Of a DNA stretch of 64,000 nt, positions 44,023-52,540 are shown one piece after another (within the stretch, counting starts at the first letter, position 1; every line of letters starts with the position of its first letter). The stretch comes from JASBTN01 sp965228805. GTDB taxonomy: Bacteria; Pseudomonadota; Alphaproteobacteria; Rhodobacterales; Rhodobacteraceae. The notes under the pieces were generated by a model. That model was given only the letters and a program-made list of their open reading frames with translations. It was not told the DNA's origin and did not search any database. The stretch lies in NCBI RefSeq assembly GCF_965228805.1, contig NZ_CBDDIE010000003.1, positions 4,076,556 through 4,140,555 on the forward strand, read 5' to 3'. The translations under genes were made by a program, and so were the position numbers.

Positions 44023-44266
44023 GGCGCGCTCTCCGCTGTGCAACGAGGCTCGGTTGCGAAGTGGCCTCGCGTTCTGCCGCGCTGATGCCCTGAACAGCAT
44101 CCAATCGCGCGCGAATGAGTTTCGGATCATACCACCCGCGCCGCCCTGGCACCGGAGCGATACCCGTCCTACGGCAGAAGTCATAGAAGGACGCGCTCGG
44201 CTCACTGTAGCCGAAGAGAAGCGCAAGCTCTGGGGTCGGAATCAGCTGAATATGGCTTGGGCTCAT
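44009..44266 (-). CDS. Excisionase-like small DNA-binding protein (85 aa)
   Basis: The protein has the AlpA/Xis-like pattern of a short winged helix (TPELALLFGYSEPSASFYDFCRRTGIAPVPGRRGWYDPKLI). A basic tail RRARRAQK follows. It is placed directly upstream of, and overlapping, the integrase, the usual position of a recombination directionality factor. It overlaps the ribbon-helix-helix gene by 4 bp (ATGA). Confidence 0.65.
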   Translation of the reverse strand: MSPSHIQLIPTPELALLFGYSEPSASFYDFCRRTGIAPVPGRRGWYDPKLIRARLDAVQGISAAEREATSQPSLVAQRRARRAQK

Positions 44267-44424
44267 TTTTCAGCCCTCTCACCCACGGCTTCTTGCCGCG
44301 ACATGGCTGCCCGCAAACAAGACACCACCTGAGCGCCCTGTGAGCGCAAGTTGCGCACAGCCTCCTCTTCGAGCCAGGCTTTCACGTCCGCTGGAAGGTT
44401 AAGTTTGAACTGGGTTGTCTTCAT
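44263..44424 (-). CDS. Arc-like ribbon-helix-helix protein (53 aa)
   Basis: The 53-residue product starts MKTTQFKLNLPADVKAWLEE, the typical beta strand followed by helix of Arc/MetJ-type repressors, and ends in a short basic tail. It overlaps the excisionase-like gene by 4 bp and leads the three-gene recombination operon. It is divergent from a second ribbon-helix-helix gene across two operator-like repeats, so it is likely autoregulated. Confidence 0.75.
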   Translation of the reverse strand: MKTTQFKLNLPADVKAWLEEEAVRNLRSQGAQVVSCLRAAMSRQEAVGERAEK

Positions 44425-44442
44425 ATTTACACCTCAACAAAA

Positions 44443-44482
44443 GGACATAAAATGTCCATACCATTGAGGACAAATATTGTCC
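44443..44482. promoter_or_regulatory. Twin perfect GGACA-N5-TGTCC operators
   Basis: Two perfect inverted repeats, 44443-44457 (spacer TAAAA) and 44468-44482 (spacer AATAT), lie 25 bp apart centre to centre. They occupy most of the 69-bp gap between two divergent ribbon-helix-helix genes. The arms are identical, which points to one protein that binds both and controls integration/excision. Confidence 0.8.
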
Positions 44483-44493
44483 ATCATGCAATC

Positions 44494-44799
44494 ATGAAAG
44501 AAGAAGCCTTGGTCCAATTCAAACTCTTGCTTCCTGCCGCGCTCAAGAAGCGTCTGGAAACGCATGCCACACTGAACCGGCGCAGCCTGTCTCAGGAAAT
44601 CGTCGTCGCCCTAGAGGAGAAGTATCCGGCCGCAGAACCGGATGCGACATCCGATCCAGCGGCCCGTATGCTGTTCTGGCTCGCCAAACGCATCCGTCGA
44701 AGAAACCCAAAGCCTGGGACGCCAAGGGACAAACAAGCCGCGCTATATGAACGCATTGCGGGCGATATCGCGGAACGCATGAAAGACATCGGCGAATAA
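44494..44799 (+). CDS. Arc-family ribbon-helix-helix protein with extended tail (101 aa)
   Basis: Residues 5-45 (LVQFKLLLPAALKKRLETHATLNRRSLSQEIVVALEEKYP) form the strand-helix-helix core. A tail of about 50 residues, rich in Lys and Arg, follows (AKRIRRRNPKPG). The ATG at 44494 is preferred to an upstream ATG at 44452 that would read through the operators. It is divergent from the 53-residue Arc-like gene and probably competes for the same sites. Confidence 0.75.
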   Translation: MKEEALVQFKLLLPAALKKRLETHATLNRRSLSQEIVVALEEKYPAAEPDATSDPAARMLFWLAKRIRRRNPKPGTPRDKQAALYERIAGDIAERMKDIGE

Positions 44800-44801
44800 C
44801 C

Positions 44802-45443
44802 CTAGTAGGCCACCCACTCATATCCATGGTTGCCTTCGTGATCTTCCCATTCGACACCGACCCCGCGACGCCAGTTTGATGACGAACAGCGCCGCGACGG
44901 CAGAACCCATTGCGGAGCGGCCGCTGGGGTCGTGCGTTGCCAGCCGAATTCGCCCTGCGTGCCGTAGGTCCCGAGGCGCATGTTATGACTCTCAGAACAT
45001 TCATCGTCGCGGCCACGTTCGCGATGGCTGTAGTACCGCACATCCCAGACGCGGAGCGAGCGTACGAAATCGAATTCCAAGCCACTGATGTCGATATCGG
45101 CACCGTCTTCGACCACCTGAGCGAGAATGACCTGGCCGAGCGTCTTATCTATTTGGTTACTGGCCTCCCAGATCTTCGGGGCCGTGCTTTGCAAAGGCAC
45201 ACGCTCAGAAACACCCATCGGGCAGCGCCAGATTTGCAACGGCGGCTCAATCGGCCAGGGCGTGATCCGACGGATAAACACGGCGCGGGCATGGGCACAT
45301 TCTGCTGACGCGGGCCACCCACCAGCCAGGCAAAGCAGAATGGCGCAATCGACCTGATAGGCCTTTGCCGCCTGCGGGGCCACGGTTGAAAGAAGAGCCA
45401 CGACAGCTCCGGCGCTCAAATTTCTGATAAGTCTGCACCACAT
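44802..45443 (-). CDS. Secreted protein, TrbM-like pattern
   Basis: The 213-residue protein has a signal peptide (MWCRLIRNLSAGAVVALLSTVAPQAAKA) and then a compact cysteine-containing segment. That segment reads VDCAILLCLAGG, then ASAECAHAR, and closes with IWRCPM. The arrangement of cysteines recalls TrbM/KikA conjugation proteins. The rest has no motif. It converges on the ribbon-helix-helix gene with 2 bp between stops. A role in conjugation is inferred from the element context. Confidence 0.55.
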   Translation of the reverse strand: MWCRLIRNLSAGAVVALLSTVAPQAAKAYQVDCAILLCLAGGWPASAECAHARAVFIRRITPWPIEPPLQIWRCPMGVSERVPLQSTAPKIWEASNQIDKTLGQVILAQVVEDGADIDISGLEFDFVRSLRVWDVRYYSHRERGRDDECSESHNMRLGTYGTQGEFGWQRTTPAAAPQWVLPSRRCSSSNWRRGVGVEWEDHEGNHGYEWVAY

Positions 45444-45553
45444 ATCAATAAATGCCTTCTGACTACATTACTGCATTATTGATACACTAGCTCCAATCTC
45501 AATCTCCACACCATATGCGAGCATAGTGTTTATGATGTTCGCGCGCGTTTTGT

Positions 45554-45565
45554 GGAATATATTCC
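45554..45565. promoter_or_regulatory. Perfect 12-bp palindrome GGAATATATTCC
   Basis: It lies 36 bp upstream of the small XRE regulator gene, in the promoter area. A likely autoregulatory operator. Confidence 0.5.
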
Positions 45566-45601
45566 GTAGAGCCGTTCTTGTGATCTGGCCGAATAGAGGC
45601 C

Positions 45602-45814
45602 ATGAAATTAGGGGAACGAGTAGGGTTAAATGTCCGGAATCTAAGAAGTTCCAGAGGATTGAGCCAAGAACAGCTAGCTTTGGCTGCGGATGTAGATCGC
45701 AGCTATATCAGCGAGATCGAACTCGCCAAAAATTCAGCATCAATCGATGTTCTGGAGCGGATCGCACTTGCTCTCGAAATCGACCCACAAGAGTTATTAA
45801 ACAAGAGGGGCTGA
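45602..45814 (+). CDS. Small XRE/Cro-type regulator (70 aa)
   Basis: The whole protein is one helix-turn-helix domain (VGLNVRNLRSSRGLSQEQLALAADVDRSYISEIELAKNSASIDVLERIALALEIDPQELL). Size and pattern resemble C-proteins of restriction systems and phage-type repressors. No restriction gene is adjacent. It is followed by a small gene whose TTG start lies 2 bp after its stop. Confidence 0.85.
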   Translation: MKLGERVGLNVRNLRSSRGLSQEQLALAADVDRSYISEIELAKNSASIDVLERIALALEIDPQELLNKRG

Positions 45815-45816
45815 TA

Positions 45817-46017
45817 TTGCCCGAAATTACGAGTGTTCGCACAACGGCCGAAGCCATCGGCCGTATTTCATGCATCAAAACAGGTGAAGAAATCGGCCTT
45901 TTGTATCGCTGGGACAACGGCGAGACGCAGGCTGCGTTGTATGATGACGGCAATTCTAAAACACCACATTGTTCGGATCATCCCGCTGAACCAGACATTG
46001 GTGGAAAACGCAGCTAA
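45817..46017 (+). CDS. Small protein (66 aa), TTG start
   Basis: The TTG at 45817 is chosen as start because GAGGGG lies about 6 bases upstream and it follows the XRE gene stop by 2 bp. The product (LPEITSVRTTAEAIGRISCIKTGEEIGLLYRWDNGETQ...) begins with a beta-rich segment. No known motif. The XRE regulator probably controls both genes. About 225 bp without a gene follow (46018-46242). Confidence 0.45.
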   Translation: MPEITSVRTTAEAIGRISCIKTGEEIGLLYRWDNGETQAALYDDGNSKTPHCSDHPAEPDIGGKRS

Positions 46018-46242
46018 CGGCCGGAAAGAGCCCAACCTGTGAATTCGATTTTCTTGCTGCGAGCGCGCGCAGCGTGCCTCCCCGCCGCACTGCCGAACTT
46101 TACTCGCTGCATGGCAGAGAAGAATGCAGCCATTCCGGCAGGCCGCAGCAAATCTGAAACTTCGCATTCATACTGTGCGGAACCTTACCGCTATTTGGTC
46201 AATCAAACCGAAGCACTGATTTCGGTCGCCGTACCCGAATTA

Positions 46243-47088
46243 TCAGTCGAAGGGTTTGTTGCGGGTCCAGTCGAATGTTCCGGCGTCCCGTTCCTGCACC
46301 GCTTGTTTCCAGCCGACTTGCTCCACGCGGGCTTTGAAGTTCATGCCCTCAGGTGAATGGCGGGTGATGCCGTCGAACACGGTGGCAAGGCGCTGCGTCT
46401 GGTTGATCTTTTCCTCCACTGCAGCGTTGATCACCATTTTCTGCATGGCCAATTGGTTGATCGGCACGGATGCCATCCGGGCAACCAGCGCTTCGACCTC
46501 GGCATCGAGCTGATCGTCAGGCACGGATTTCAATATCAGCCCCATCTCTGCGGCTTCAACCCCGCTGATCTTGTCACCCGTAAACATCATGCGCTTGGCC
46601 TTCTCCGGTCCAAGCCGGTGCACCCACATCGCCGTGGTGGGGCAGCCCCAGACGCGGGTGGGCATGTAACCGATTTGCGCGGTGTCCCCCATGATCGTGA
46701 GATCGGCACACAGCGCGATGTCCGAGCCGCCCGCGACGGCAAAGCCGTGCACCTTGCAGATCACCGGTTTCATTGCCCGGAAGAGCGACATGAAGGCCTG
46801 TGTGTTAGCCCACATGAACTGGAAATCCTGCATCGGGTCCCAGGGCATGTCCTGCACCACCTTGTTGGGACCATTGCCCTCGGCGTAGTGGGCCAGGTCG
46901 TAGCCTGCGCAAAAGGCCTTTCCTGCGCCGGACAGGACCATCACGTGGATGTCTCGGTCATGGTCGGCCTCTGCCACCGCCGCCGCCAGTTCGCGCGGCA
47001 GGTCATCGTCGATGGCATTCATCACCTCGGGTCGGTTCAGGGTGATCCGCCCGATCCGACCATCTTTCTCGTACAGAACCTTTGCCAT
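46243..47088 (-). CDS. Crotonase-fold protein 1 (enoyl-CoA hydratase/isomerase family)
   Basis: The 281-residue protein has the crotonase oxyanion-hole motifs KAFCAGYDLA (about 57-66) and GFAVAGGSDIALCADL (about 112-127). The region where Glu144 of rat crotonase would sit reads PTRVWGCP, without a glutamate, so a classical hydratase is doubtful. It is the last gene of a six-gene operon, starting 2 bp after the aldehyde dehydrogenase stop. The ATG at 47088 is preferred over a TTG at 47100. It likely acts on a CoA thioester made by the upstream ligases. Confidence 0.82.
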   Translation of the reverse strand: MAKVLYEKDGRIGRITLNRPEVMNAIDDDLPRELAAAVAEADHDRDIHVMVLSGAGKAFCAGYDLAHYAEGNGPNKVVQDMPWDPMQDFQFMWANTQAFMSLFRAMKPVICKVHGFAVAGGSDIALCADLTIMGDTAQIGYMPTRVWGCPTTAMWVHRLGPEKAKRMMFTGDKISGVEAAEMGLILKSVPDDQLDAEVEALVARMASVPINQLAMQKMVINAAVEEKINQTQRLATVFDGITRHSPEGMNFKARVEQVGWKQAVQERDAGTFDWTRNKPFD

Positions 47089-47090
47089 AC

Positions 47091-48524
47091 CTACCCCCAA
47101 TCGCTGACGGCCTTGACCTCCAGAAACTCCTCAAGACCCCAGACACCGCCTTCTCGGCCATTGCCCGACTGCTTCATGCCGCCGAAAGGCGAGCCCGCAC
47201 CGCCGAATTTGCCGTTCATCTCGACCATACCAGACCGCAGCTGACGCGCCACTCGGCGGGCGCGGGACTTGTCAGGGGTCTGGATATAATTCGTGAGGCC
47301 AAAGGGCGTATCGTTGGCCAATGCGATCGCTTCCTGTTCAGAATCGAAGGGCGTGATACACAGCACCGGTCCAAAGATTTCTTCCTTCCAGATCGTCATT
47401 TCCGGCGTGACATCAGCAAAGATCGTAGGGCGCACGAAGTGACCCCGGTTCAGCCCGTCGGGGCGGCCAAGTCCACCCGCGATCAGTGTGGCGTGTTCCT
47501 CTATGCCGCGCTTGATCAAATACTGGATCTTGTTGAACTGTGTTTCAGAAACAACCGGGCCGATCTGGCGGCCTTCGATGTCCGCTGGTCCGACCTCCGT
47601 TTTCTCTGCTACGGCTCGGGCGGCTTCAACGGCCTGGTCGTATATCGAGCGCTCCACGAGCATCCGGGTCGGCGCGTTGCAGGACTGGCCCGAATTGTTG
47701 AAGCAGTGCCGCACGCCGCGTGTGAAGGCCTTTTCATCTGCATCGGCGAAGATGATGTTGGCCCCCTTGCCCCCCAGTTCGAGGCTGACGCGTTTCACGG
47801 TGTCTGCCGCGGCCTTGCTGATCGCGACCCCAGCTCGGGTTGACCCGGTGAAGCTGACCATGTCCACGTCCGGGTGCGCGGTGAGATGCGCGCCAACACC
47901 GGCACCATCACCGTTCACAAGATTGAACACACCGGGCGGGAAGTTCGCTGCATCGATCATCTCGGCCAGCAGAATTGCACTGAGTGGCGAGAGTTCAGAG
48001 GGTTTGAGCACCACCGTGCAGCCTGCCGCCAGGGCCGGGGCGACCTTCAGCATCACCTGGTTCATCGGCCAGTTCCATGGGGTGATCAGGGCGCAGACAC
48101 CAACCGGCTCGTATAGGATCATGTCGCCGGGCGCGTGGTCTCCCAAGGGACGTTCAAAGTCAAAAGCCTTGGCCGCCCGGATGGTGTTCTTGAGATGCCC
48201 AGCCCCGGCACCGACCTGTGCAGTCTTTGCCAGTGCGATAGGTGCCCCCATTTCGGCACTCATGGCCTGTGCCATATCCTCCGCCCGCGACTTGTAAACC
48301 TCCATCAACCGCTCCAGTGCGGCGATCCGATCCAAAGGGTCTGTTGCCGCCCAGGCCGGGAATGCATTCTTGGCCGCGGCGACGGCCGCGTCAGCATCAG
48401 CGACGCCACCCAAAGTGATCGTGGCGATATTCTCTTCCGTGGACGGGTTCTCAACCGCAATTTCGCGCCCGTCGATCGAAGCTATCCATTGGCCGTTGAT
48501 ATAGTGTCTGGTTGCGTCCTGCAT
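47091..48524 (-). CDS. NAD(P)-dependent aldehyde dehydrogenase
   Basis: The 477-residue protein keeps the catalytic Cys282 (in NSGQSCNAP), the base Glu249 (in SLELGGKGA) and the NAD motif GSTRAG (about 227-232). The fold is of the betaine/aliphatic aldehyde dehydrogenase group. It lies 15 bp after the second ligase and 2 bp before crotonase 1. It would oxidise an aldehyde released in the CoA pathway, perhaps malonate-semialdehyde, acetaldehyde or a betaine aldehyde. Confidence 0.9.
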   Translation of the reverse strand: MQDATRHYINGQWIASIDGREIAVENPSTEENIATITLGGVADADAAVAAAKNAFPAWAATDPLDRIAALERLMEVYKSRAEDMAQAMSAEMGAPIALAKTAQVGAGAGHLKNTIRAAKAFDFERPLGDHAPGDMILYEPVGVCALITPWNWPMNQVMLKVAPALAAGCTVVLKPSELSPLSAILLAEMIDAANFPPGVFNLVNGDGAGVGAHLTAHPDVDMVSFTGSTRAGVAISKAAADTVKRVSLELGGKGANIIFADADEKAFTRGVRHCFNNSGQSCNAPTRMLVERSIYDQAVEAARAVAEKTEVGPADIEGRQIGPVVSETQFNKIQYLIKRGIEEHATLIAGGLGRPDGLNRGHFVRPTIFADVTPEMTIWKEEIFGPVLCITPFDSEQEAIALANDTPFGLTNYIQTPDKSRARRVARQLRSGMVEMNGKFGGAGSPFGGMKQSGNGREGGVWGLEEFLEVKAVSDWG

Positions 48525-48539
48525 GGCGGTTCCTGTCAG

Positions 48540-50144
48540 TCAGAGTTCATTGAATTCCCCGGCGACGAAACGGTCGCGGAGAACAAATTTCTGGATTTTG
48601 CCCGAGCCGGTCAGGGGAAAGCTCTCGACCTGCACCCAGACATTCGGAGTTTTCTGCGGGGACATGTTTGCGCGGCAATGGGCATGCAGCGCGCCCTTGT
48701 CGAGTGGTCCTGTGCCGCGGATGAACGCGCCGATGACCTCGCCCCATTTCGGGTCCGGCAGGCCAACCACGGCGACCTCGGCCACTTGCGCGTGTTCCAA
48801 CAGGCAGTTCTCGATCTCGGCCGGGAAATGGTTCTCGCCACCCCGGATGATCATTTCCTTGACCCGCCCCGTCACGGTCACATACCCGCGCGCATCCATC
48901 CGGCCCAGATCACCCGTATGTAGCCAACCGCCTTCATCCACCGTCTCGGACGTGGCCTTGGGGTTGTCATTGTATTCCAACATCACACAGGGACCGCGGG
49001 CACAGATTTCCCCGACCTTGCCAACGGCGACAGCGCTATTGTCATCGACGCTGCGGATCGAAACCTCGGTTTGCGCGACAGGCTGACCGGCCGTGTTACA
49101 GATGTCGTCGATACTGTCTGAGAAATGGTGTTGAGTGATCACCGGGCAATGTTCTGTCTGACCATAAAGCGTCGAGAATCCGGCGCCCATCAAGTTCTGC
49201 ACTCGGCGCACCAGTTCCGGGGCCACCATCGAGCCACCACAGCTGACCAGTTTCAGGGCCGACAGGTCGCGCGGACGCGTTTCCTGCGCGTCGAGCAGCG
49301 CCACCACCATGGTCGGCACGCCAAGGATGATGTCCGCGCCGTTCGCTTCCAACTGGTCAAGCGCAACATCCGGAGCAAACAGGCTGATCAGCACCATGCG
49401 GCATCCCGCCTGCAAGCAACCAAGGGTGACCATACCGCAGCCCGAGGTGTGAAACATCGGCATGATGTTGACCCAGGTGGTCGCCTTGGTCGCGCCGCAG
49501 CGGGACGCGTAGAAGCGTGCATTGTTGACCAGCCCGCGATGGCTCAGCACCGCCCCTTTGGGAAAGCCGGTGGTGCCGGACGTATATTGGATCATCGCCG
49601 CGTCGCCCGGGGCGACTTCGGGCAAAGCAGGCGGGCGGGGCCCTTCCGCGTAAAGCGCTGCGCTTTCCATGTCCGTGACTTCGCGCACCGATGGGATGTT
49701 CGCCGCGACCTCAACCCCGATCCGGCCCATGGGATTGCCGCGGAACTCCTCGACAAGGAACAGGGCAATCGCGCGTGACTGCTCCAGAACATAGGCCAGC
49801 TCACGTGCTTGAAAGGCCGGGTTCGCGGTCACCAGAACCACTCCGGAGAGCGCACAGGCATATTCCATCAGGACCCATTCGGGACTGTTGGGCGACCAGA
49901 CGGCCACGCGTTCGCCGGGCGCAAAGCGTGTGGACAGAGCCAAAGCCAGCCGCTCGGCATCTTTCAGAAGTTCGGCGTAGGTCCAGCGGCGTCCTTCTGT
50001 ACCGTCCCGCCTGACTTCGACCAAGGCCTCCGCCTCCGGTCGCGCCGCAGCGACCTCGCGTAGCAATGCGCCGATGGTGATCTCGCGTGTCTCCATGTCG
50101 GACTGGGCCGGGGCATGGGAGGTGGTGAGGCTCAGCTCATACAT
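48540..50144 (-). CDS. Acyl-CoA synthetase 2 (AMP-forming)
   Basis: The 534-residue ligase has the adenylate-forming motifs YTSGTTGFPKGA (near 187), YGQTEH (about 335), TGDLG and the catalytic lysine region PLTGSGKIQKF near the C-terminus. It is a paralogue of the other ligase in this operon. Both start with MY followed by LTTSH-x-PAQ, so one arose by duplication. The ATG at 50144 fits this shared start; it overlaps the crotonase 2 stop by 8 bp. Substrate unknown. Confidence 0.88.
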   Translation of the reverse strand: MYELSLTTSHAPAQSDMETREITIGALLREVAAARPEAEALVEVRRDGTEGRRWTYAELLKDAERLALALSTRFAPGERVAVWSPNSPEWVLMEYACALSGVVLVTANPAFQARELAYVLEQSRAIALFLVEEFRGNPMGRIGVEVAANIPSVREVTDMESAALYAEGPRPPALPEVAPGDAAMIQYTSGTTGFPKGAVLSHRGLVNNARFYASRCGATKATTWVNIMPMFHTSGCGMVTLGCLQAGCRMVLISLFAPDVALDQLEANGADIILGVPTMVVALLDAQETRPRDLSALKLVSCGGSMVAPELVRRVQNLMGAGFSTLYGQTEHCPVITQHHFSDSIDDICNTAGQPVAQTEVSIRSVDDNSAVAVGKVGEICARGPCVMLEYNDNPKATSETVDEGGWLHTGDLGRMDARGYVTVTGRVKEMIIRGGENHFPAEIENCLLEHAQVAEVAVVGLPDPKWGEVIGAFIRGTGPLDKGALHAHCRANMSPQKTPNVWVQVESFPLTGSGKIQKFVLRDRFVAGEFNEL

Positions 50145-50928
50145 CGCTGAAATCGCCCCCTCGACCCTTGCCGCTGGCGAAGCGGGCTGCGCCTTCGACG
50201 CCTTTGGTGACCTCGGCCTTGCTGCCACGCCATTCCTGCCGAAGTGCGTCGCGCATCGAAAACCCGTGCTGCGCCCGCACAGAGCGGCGATCGGCGCGCA
50301 TGCAGCTTTGCGGGAAACGGGCTATGTCATGGGCCAGCGCTTCGGCCTTGGCGCGCGCGTCGCCTTCAGGCACGACGTATTCGCACAAGCCGATCCGCAG
50401 CGCCTCGTCTGCATCGACGCGGCGACCGGTCAGGATCAGGTCCATCGCGCGACCTTCGCCCACCAGACGCGGCAGGCGCACTGTCCCACCGTCGATCAGC
50501 GGAATGCCCCAACGGCGGCAGTAGACCCCCATGAAGGCGGTTTCTTCCATCACCCGAATATCGCACCAAAGCGCCAGTTCCATGCCGCCAGCCACGGCAG
50601 GCCCTGCCACTGCGGCGATCACCGGTTTGCCGAGCTCCAACCGGCTGGGTCCCATGGCCGCCATCGGTGGGTCGCCTTCCTCCGGAAAGTCGAACGGATC
50701 GAGCGCTTCGGCCCCGGCAAGAGAGGCTGCATGCTTCAAATCCCACCCGGCACAAAAGGCACCGCCTTCGCCCCAGAACACCGCAACACTGGCGGTATCG
50801 TCCGCGTCAAACGACCGGAACGCCTCATAGAGTGCCTTGGCGCTTTCCGGGTCCATGGCATTGCGCGCCTCTGGGCGGGAATGGATCACGGTCCAGACGG
50901 GGCCGTCCTTTTCAATTCGCACACTCAT
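50137..50928 (-). CDS. Crotonase-fold protein 2
   Basis: The 263-residue protein has GAFCAGWDL (about 55-63) and AGPAVAGGMELALWCDI (about 107-123), the oxyanion-hole motifs. Where classical hydratases have the first catalytic Glu it reads CRRWGIPLIDGG, so a hydratase role is not assured. It is not an obvious close copy of crotonase 1, so the two probably act on different CoA esters. It lies between the two ligase genes with ATGA overlap at the front and 8-bp overlap at the back. Confidence 0.82.
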   Translation of the reverse strand: MSVRIEKDGPVWTVIHSRPEARNAMDPESAKALYEAFRSFDADDTASVAVFWGEGGAFCAGWDLKHAASLAGAEALDPFDFPEEGDPPMAAMGPSRLELGKPVIAAVAGPAVAGGMELALWCDIRVMEETAFMGVYCRRWGIPLIDGGTVRLPRLVGEGRAMDLILTGRRVDADEALRIGLCEYVVPEGDARAKAEALAHDIARFPQSCMRADRRSVRAQHGFSMRDALRQEWRGSKAEVTKGVEGAARFASGKGRGGDFSDV

Positions 50929-52538
50929 TGCAGAACCTCTCCGTAGCTACCTGCGAGGAACTTCTCACGAATGGCGAATTTCTGCACTTTGCCGGAGCCT
51001 GTCAGAGGGAAGTTCGGCACATGCACCCAGACCGATGGCGTTTTCTGCGCGGACAGATGCGCCCGGCAGTGGGTGCGCAAATCGGCCACGTCGAGCGGTT
51101 GGTCGGACAGGATGAATGCCGCGATCACCTCTCCCCATTTCTCGTCCGGCAGGCCGACGACCGCCACCTGTGCCACGTCCGGGTGAGTCACAAGAACCGC
51201 CTCGATCTCGGCCGGGAAATGGTTTTCACCGCCGCGAATGATCATGTCCTTCACACGGCCCGTTACCCGCACGAACCCCTGAGCGTCCATCGTGCCCAGA
51301 TCGCCGGTATGCAGCCAGCCTTCGCCATCGATGGCGGCGATGGTAGCCTCCGGGTTGTCGTTATAGCCGATCATCACCGCGTAGGATCGCGCGCAAATCT
51401 CGCCCACTTCACCTATTGGGAGCACACGATTATCTTCAGGTGAACGGATCGAGACCTCGGTCTGTGGCAGCGGTTGGCCAGCCGTCTCCACGATCTGCTC
51501 AAGCGTTGCCTCGACAGGGTTCAGGCAGATCATCGGGCTGTGCTCTGTCTGCCCGAAAGCGCTGAGCAAGTGACAGCCCAAACGGACCCGCACCCGGCGG
51601 ACCAGATCGGGTGGCACCGGTGCGCCACCCGTCGTGATGACCTCAAGCGAGGACATGTCGCGTTGGGTTCTGTCCAGCGATTCCAGCAGATTGAACAGCA
51701 TGGTGGGAACGGCAAAACAGGTTGTGACGCTTTGTTCCTCGATCAATCGCGCAAAGACATCCGCGTCGAACCGCTTGATCAACAGCATCTTGGCCGCGGC
51801 CTGAAGGCACCCAAGCGCGCCCGTGGCACAGCCCGCCGTGTGAAACAGCGGCATGAAGTTGGCCGAGACCGAATGCGGACCAACCTGCTTGCGTGCGCAG
51901 AACAGACGCGCGTTGTTCACCAGGTTCTTGTGGCTGAGCACCGCGCCCTTTGGAAATCCGGTTGTTCCCGAGGTGTATTGGATCTGCGCGGCATCGTCCG
52001 GCTGGACGTCCGGCAGGAGGGCGGGTCGTTCTCCATATGCGTAGAGCGCGTCCTCGTCTTCCAGATTGACGACCTCGCGCAATGCTGTGTTGCCGCTTGT
52101 CGCCTCGCGCGCAATCTCAGCCATCGGGTTGCCTCGGAACCCGTCCACCATAAACAGGCCGACGGCACCGGATTGTTCCAGCACATACCTGAGCTCGGAG
52201 GCCTGAAAGGACGGATTGGCTGTAACCAGAACCAACCCCGCAAGACCGCAGGCATATTCCATGAAAATCCACTGAGGGATATTGGGTGCCCAGACGACGA
52301 CCCTGTCACCCGCTTCGAACCGGGTGGCGAGGGCGCGGGCCAAGCGCTCGGCCTGCACCAGCAGCTCACCATAGGTCCATGACTGGCCACAGTCACCACT
52401 GTCCGCGACATCCACCATCGCCACGGCATTCGGGTGGCTGGCTGCCACCTCTCGCAGCATCCCACCAACCGTGACGTCGCGGACATCCGCATCATTCTGC
52501 GCCGGGAAGTGCGAGGTGGTGAGGTTCATGTCATACAT
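50925..52538 (-). CDS. Acyl-CoA synthetase 1 (AMP-forming)
   Basis: The 537-residue ligase shows YTSGTTGFPKGA (about 188), FGQTEH (about 335), TGDLG and the catalytic lysine in PLTGSGKVQKF (about 515). It is a paralogue of synthetase 2. It starts 2 bp after the methyltransferase stop, so demethylation and CoA activation are made from one transcript. This is the arrangement expected if the demethylated acid is the ligase substrate, as DmdB follows DmdA in DMSP demethylation. Confidence 0.88.
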   Translation of the reverse strand: MYDMNLTTSHFPAQNDADVRDVTVGGMLREVAASHPNAVAMVDVADSGDCGQSWTYGELLVQAERLARALATRFEAGDRVVVWAPNIPQWIFMEYACGLAGLVLVTANPSFQASELRYVLEQSGAVGLFMVDGFRGNPMAEIAREATSGNTALREVVNLEDEDALYAYGERPALLPDVQPDDAAQIQYTSGTTGFPKGAVLSHKNLVNNARLFCARKQVGPHSVSANFMPLFHTAGCATGALGCLQAAAKMLLIKRFDADVFARLIEEQSVTTCFAVPTMLFNLLESLDRTQRDMSSLEVITTGGAPVPPDLVRRVRVRLGCHLLSAFGQTEHSPMICLNPVEATLEQIVETAGQPLPQTEVSIRSPEDNRVLPIGEVGEICARSYAVMIGYNDNPEATIAAIDGEGWLHTGDLGTMDAQGFVRVTGRVKDMIIRGGENHFPAEIEAVLVTHPDVAQVAVVGLPDEKWGEVIAAFILSDQPLDVADLRTHCRAHLSAQKTPSVWVHVPNFPLTGSGKVQKFAIREKFLAGSYGEVLQ

Positions 52539-52540
52539 GG

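Noticed and set aside
45868..46167. 99-codon minus-strand open frame
   Set aside because: Overlaps the TTG-started small gene and a gap; no start-site or motif support.
46039..46356. 105-codon open frame on the plus strand
   Set aside because: Overlaps the 3' end of crotonase 1 antisense by more than 100 bp and has no recognisable pattern.
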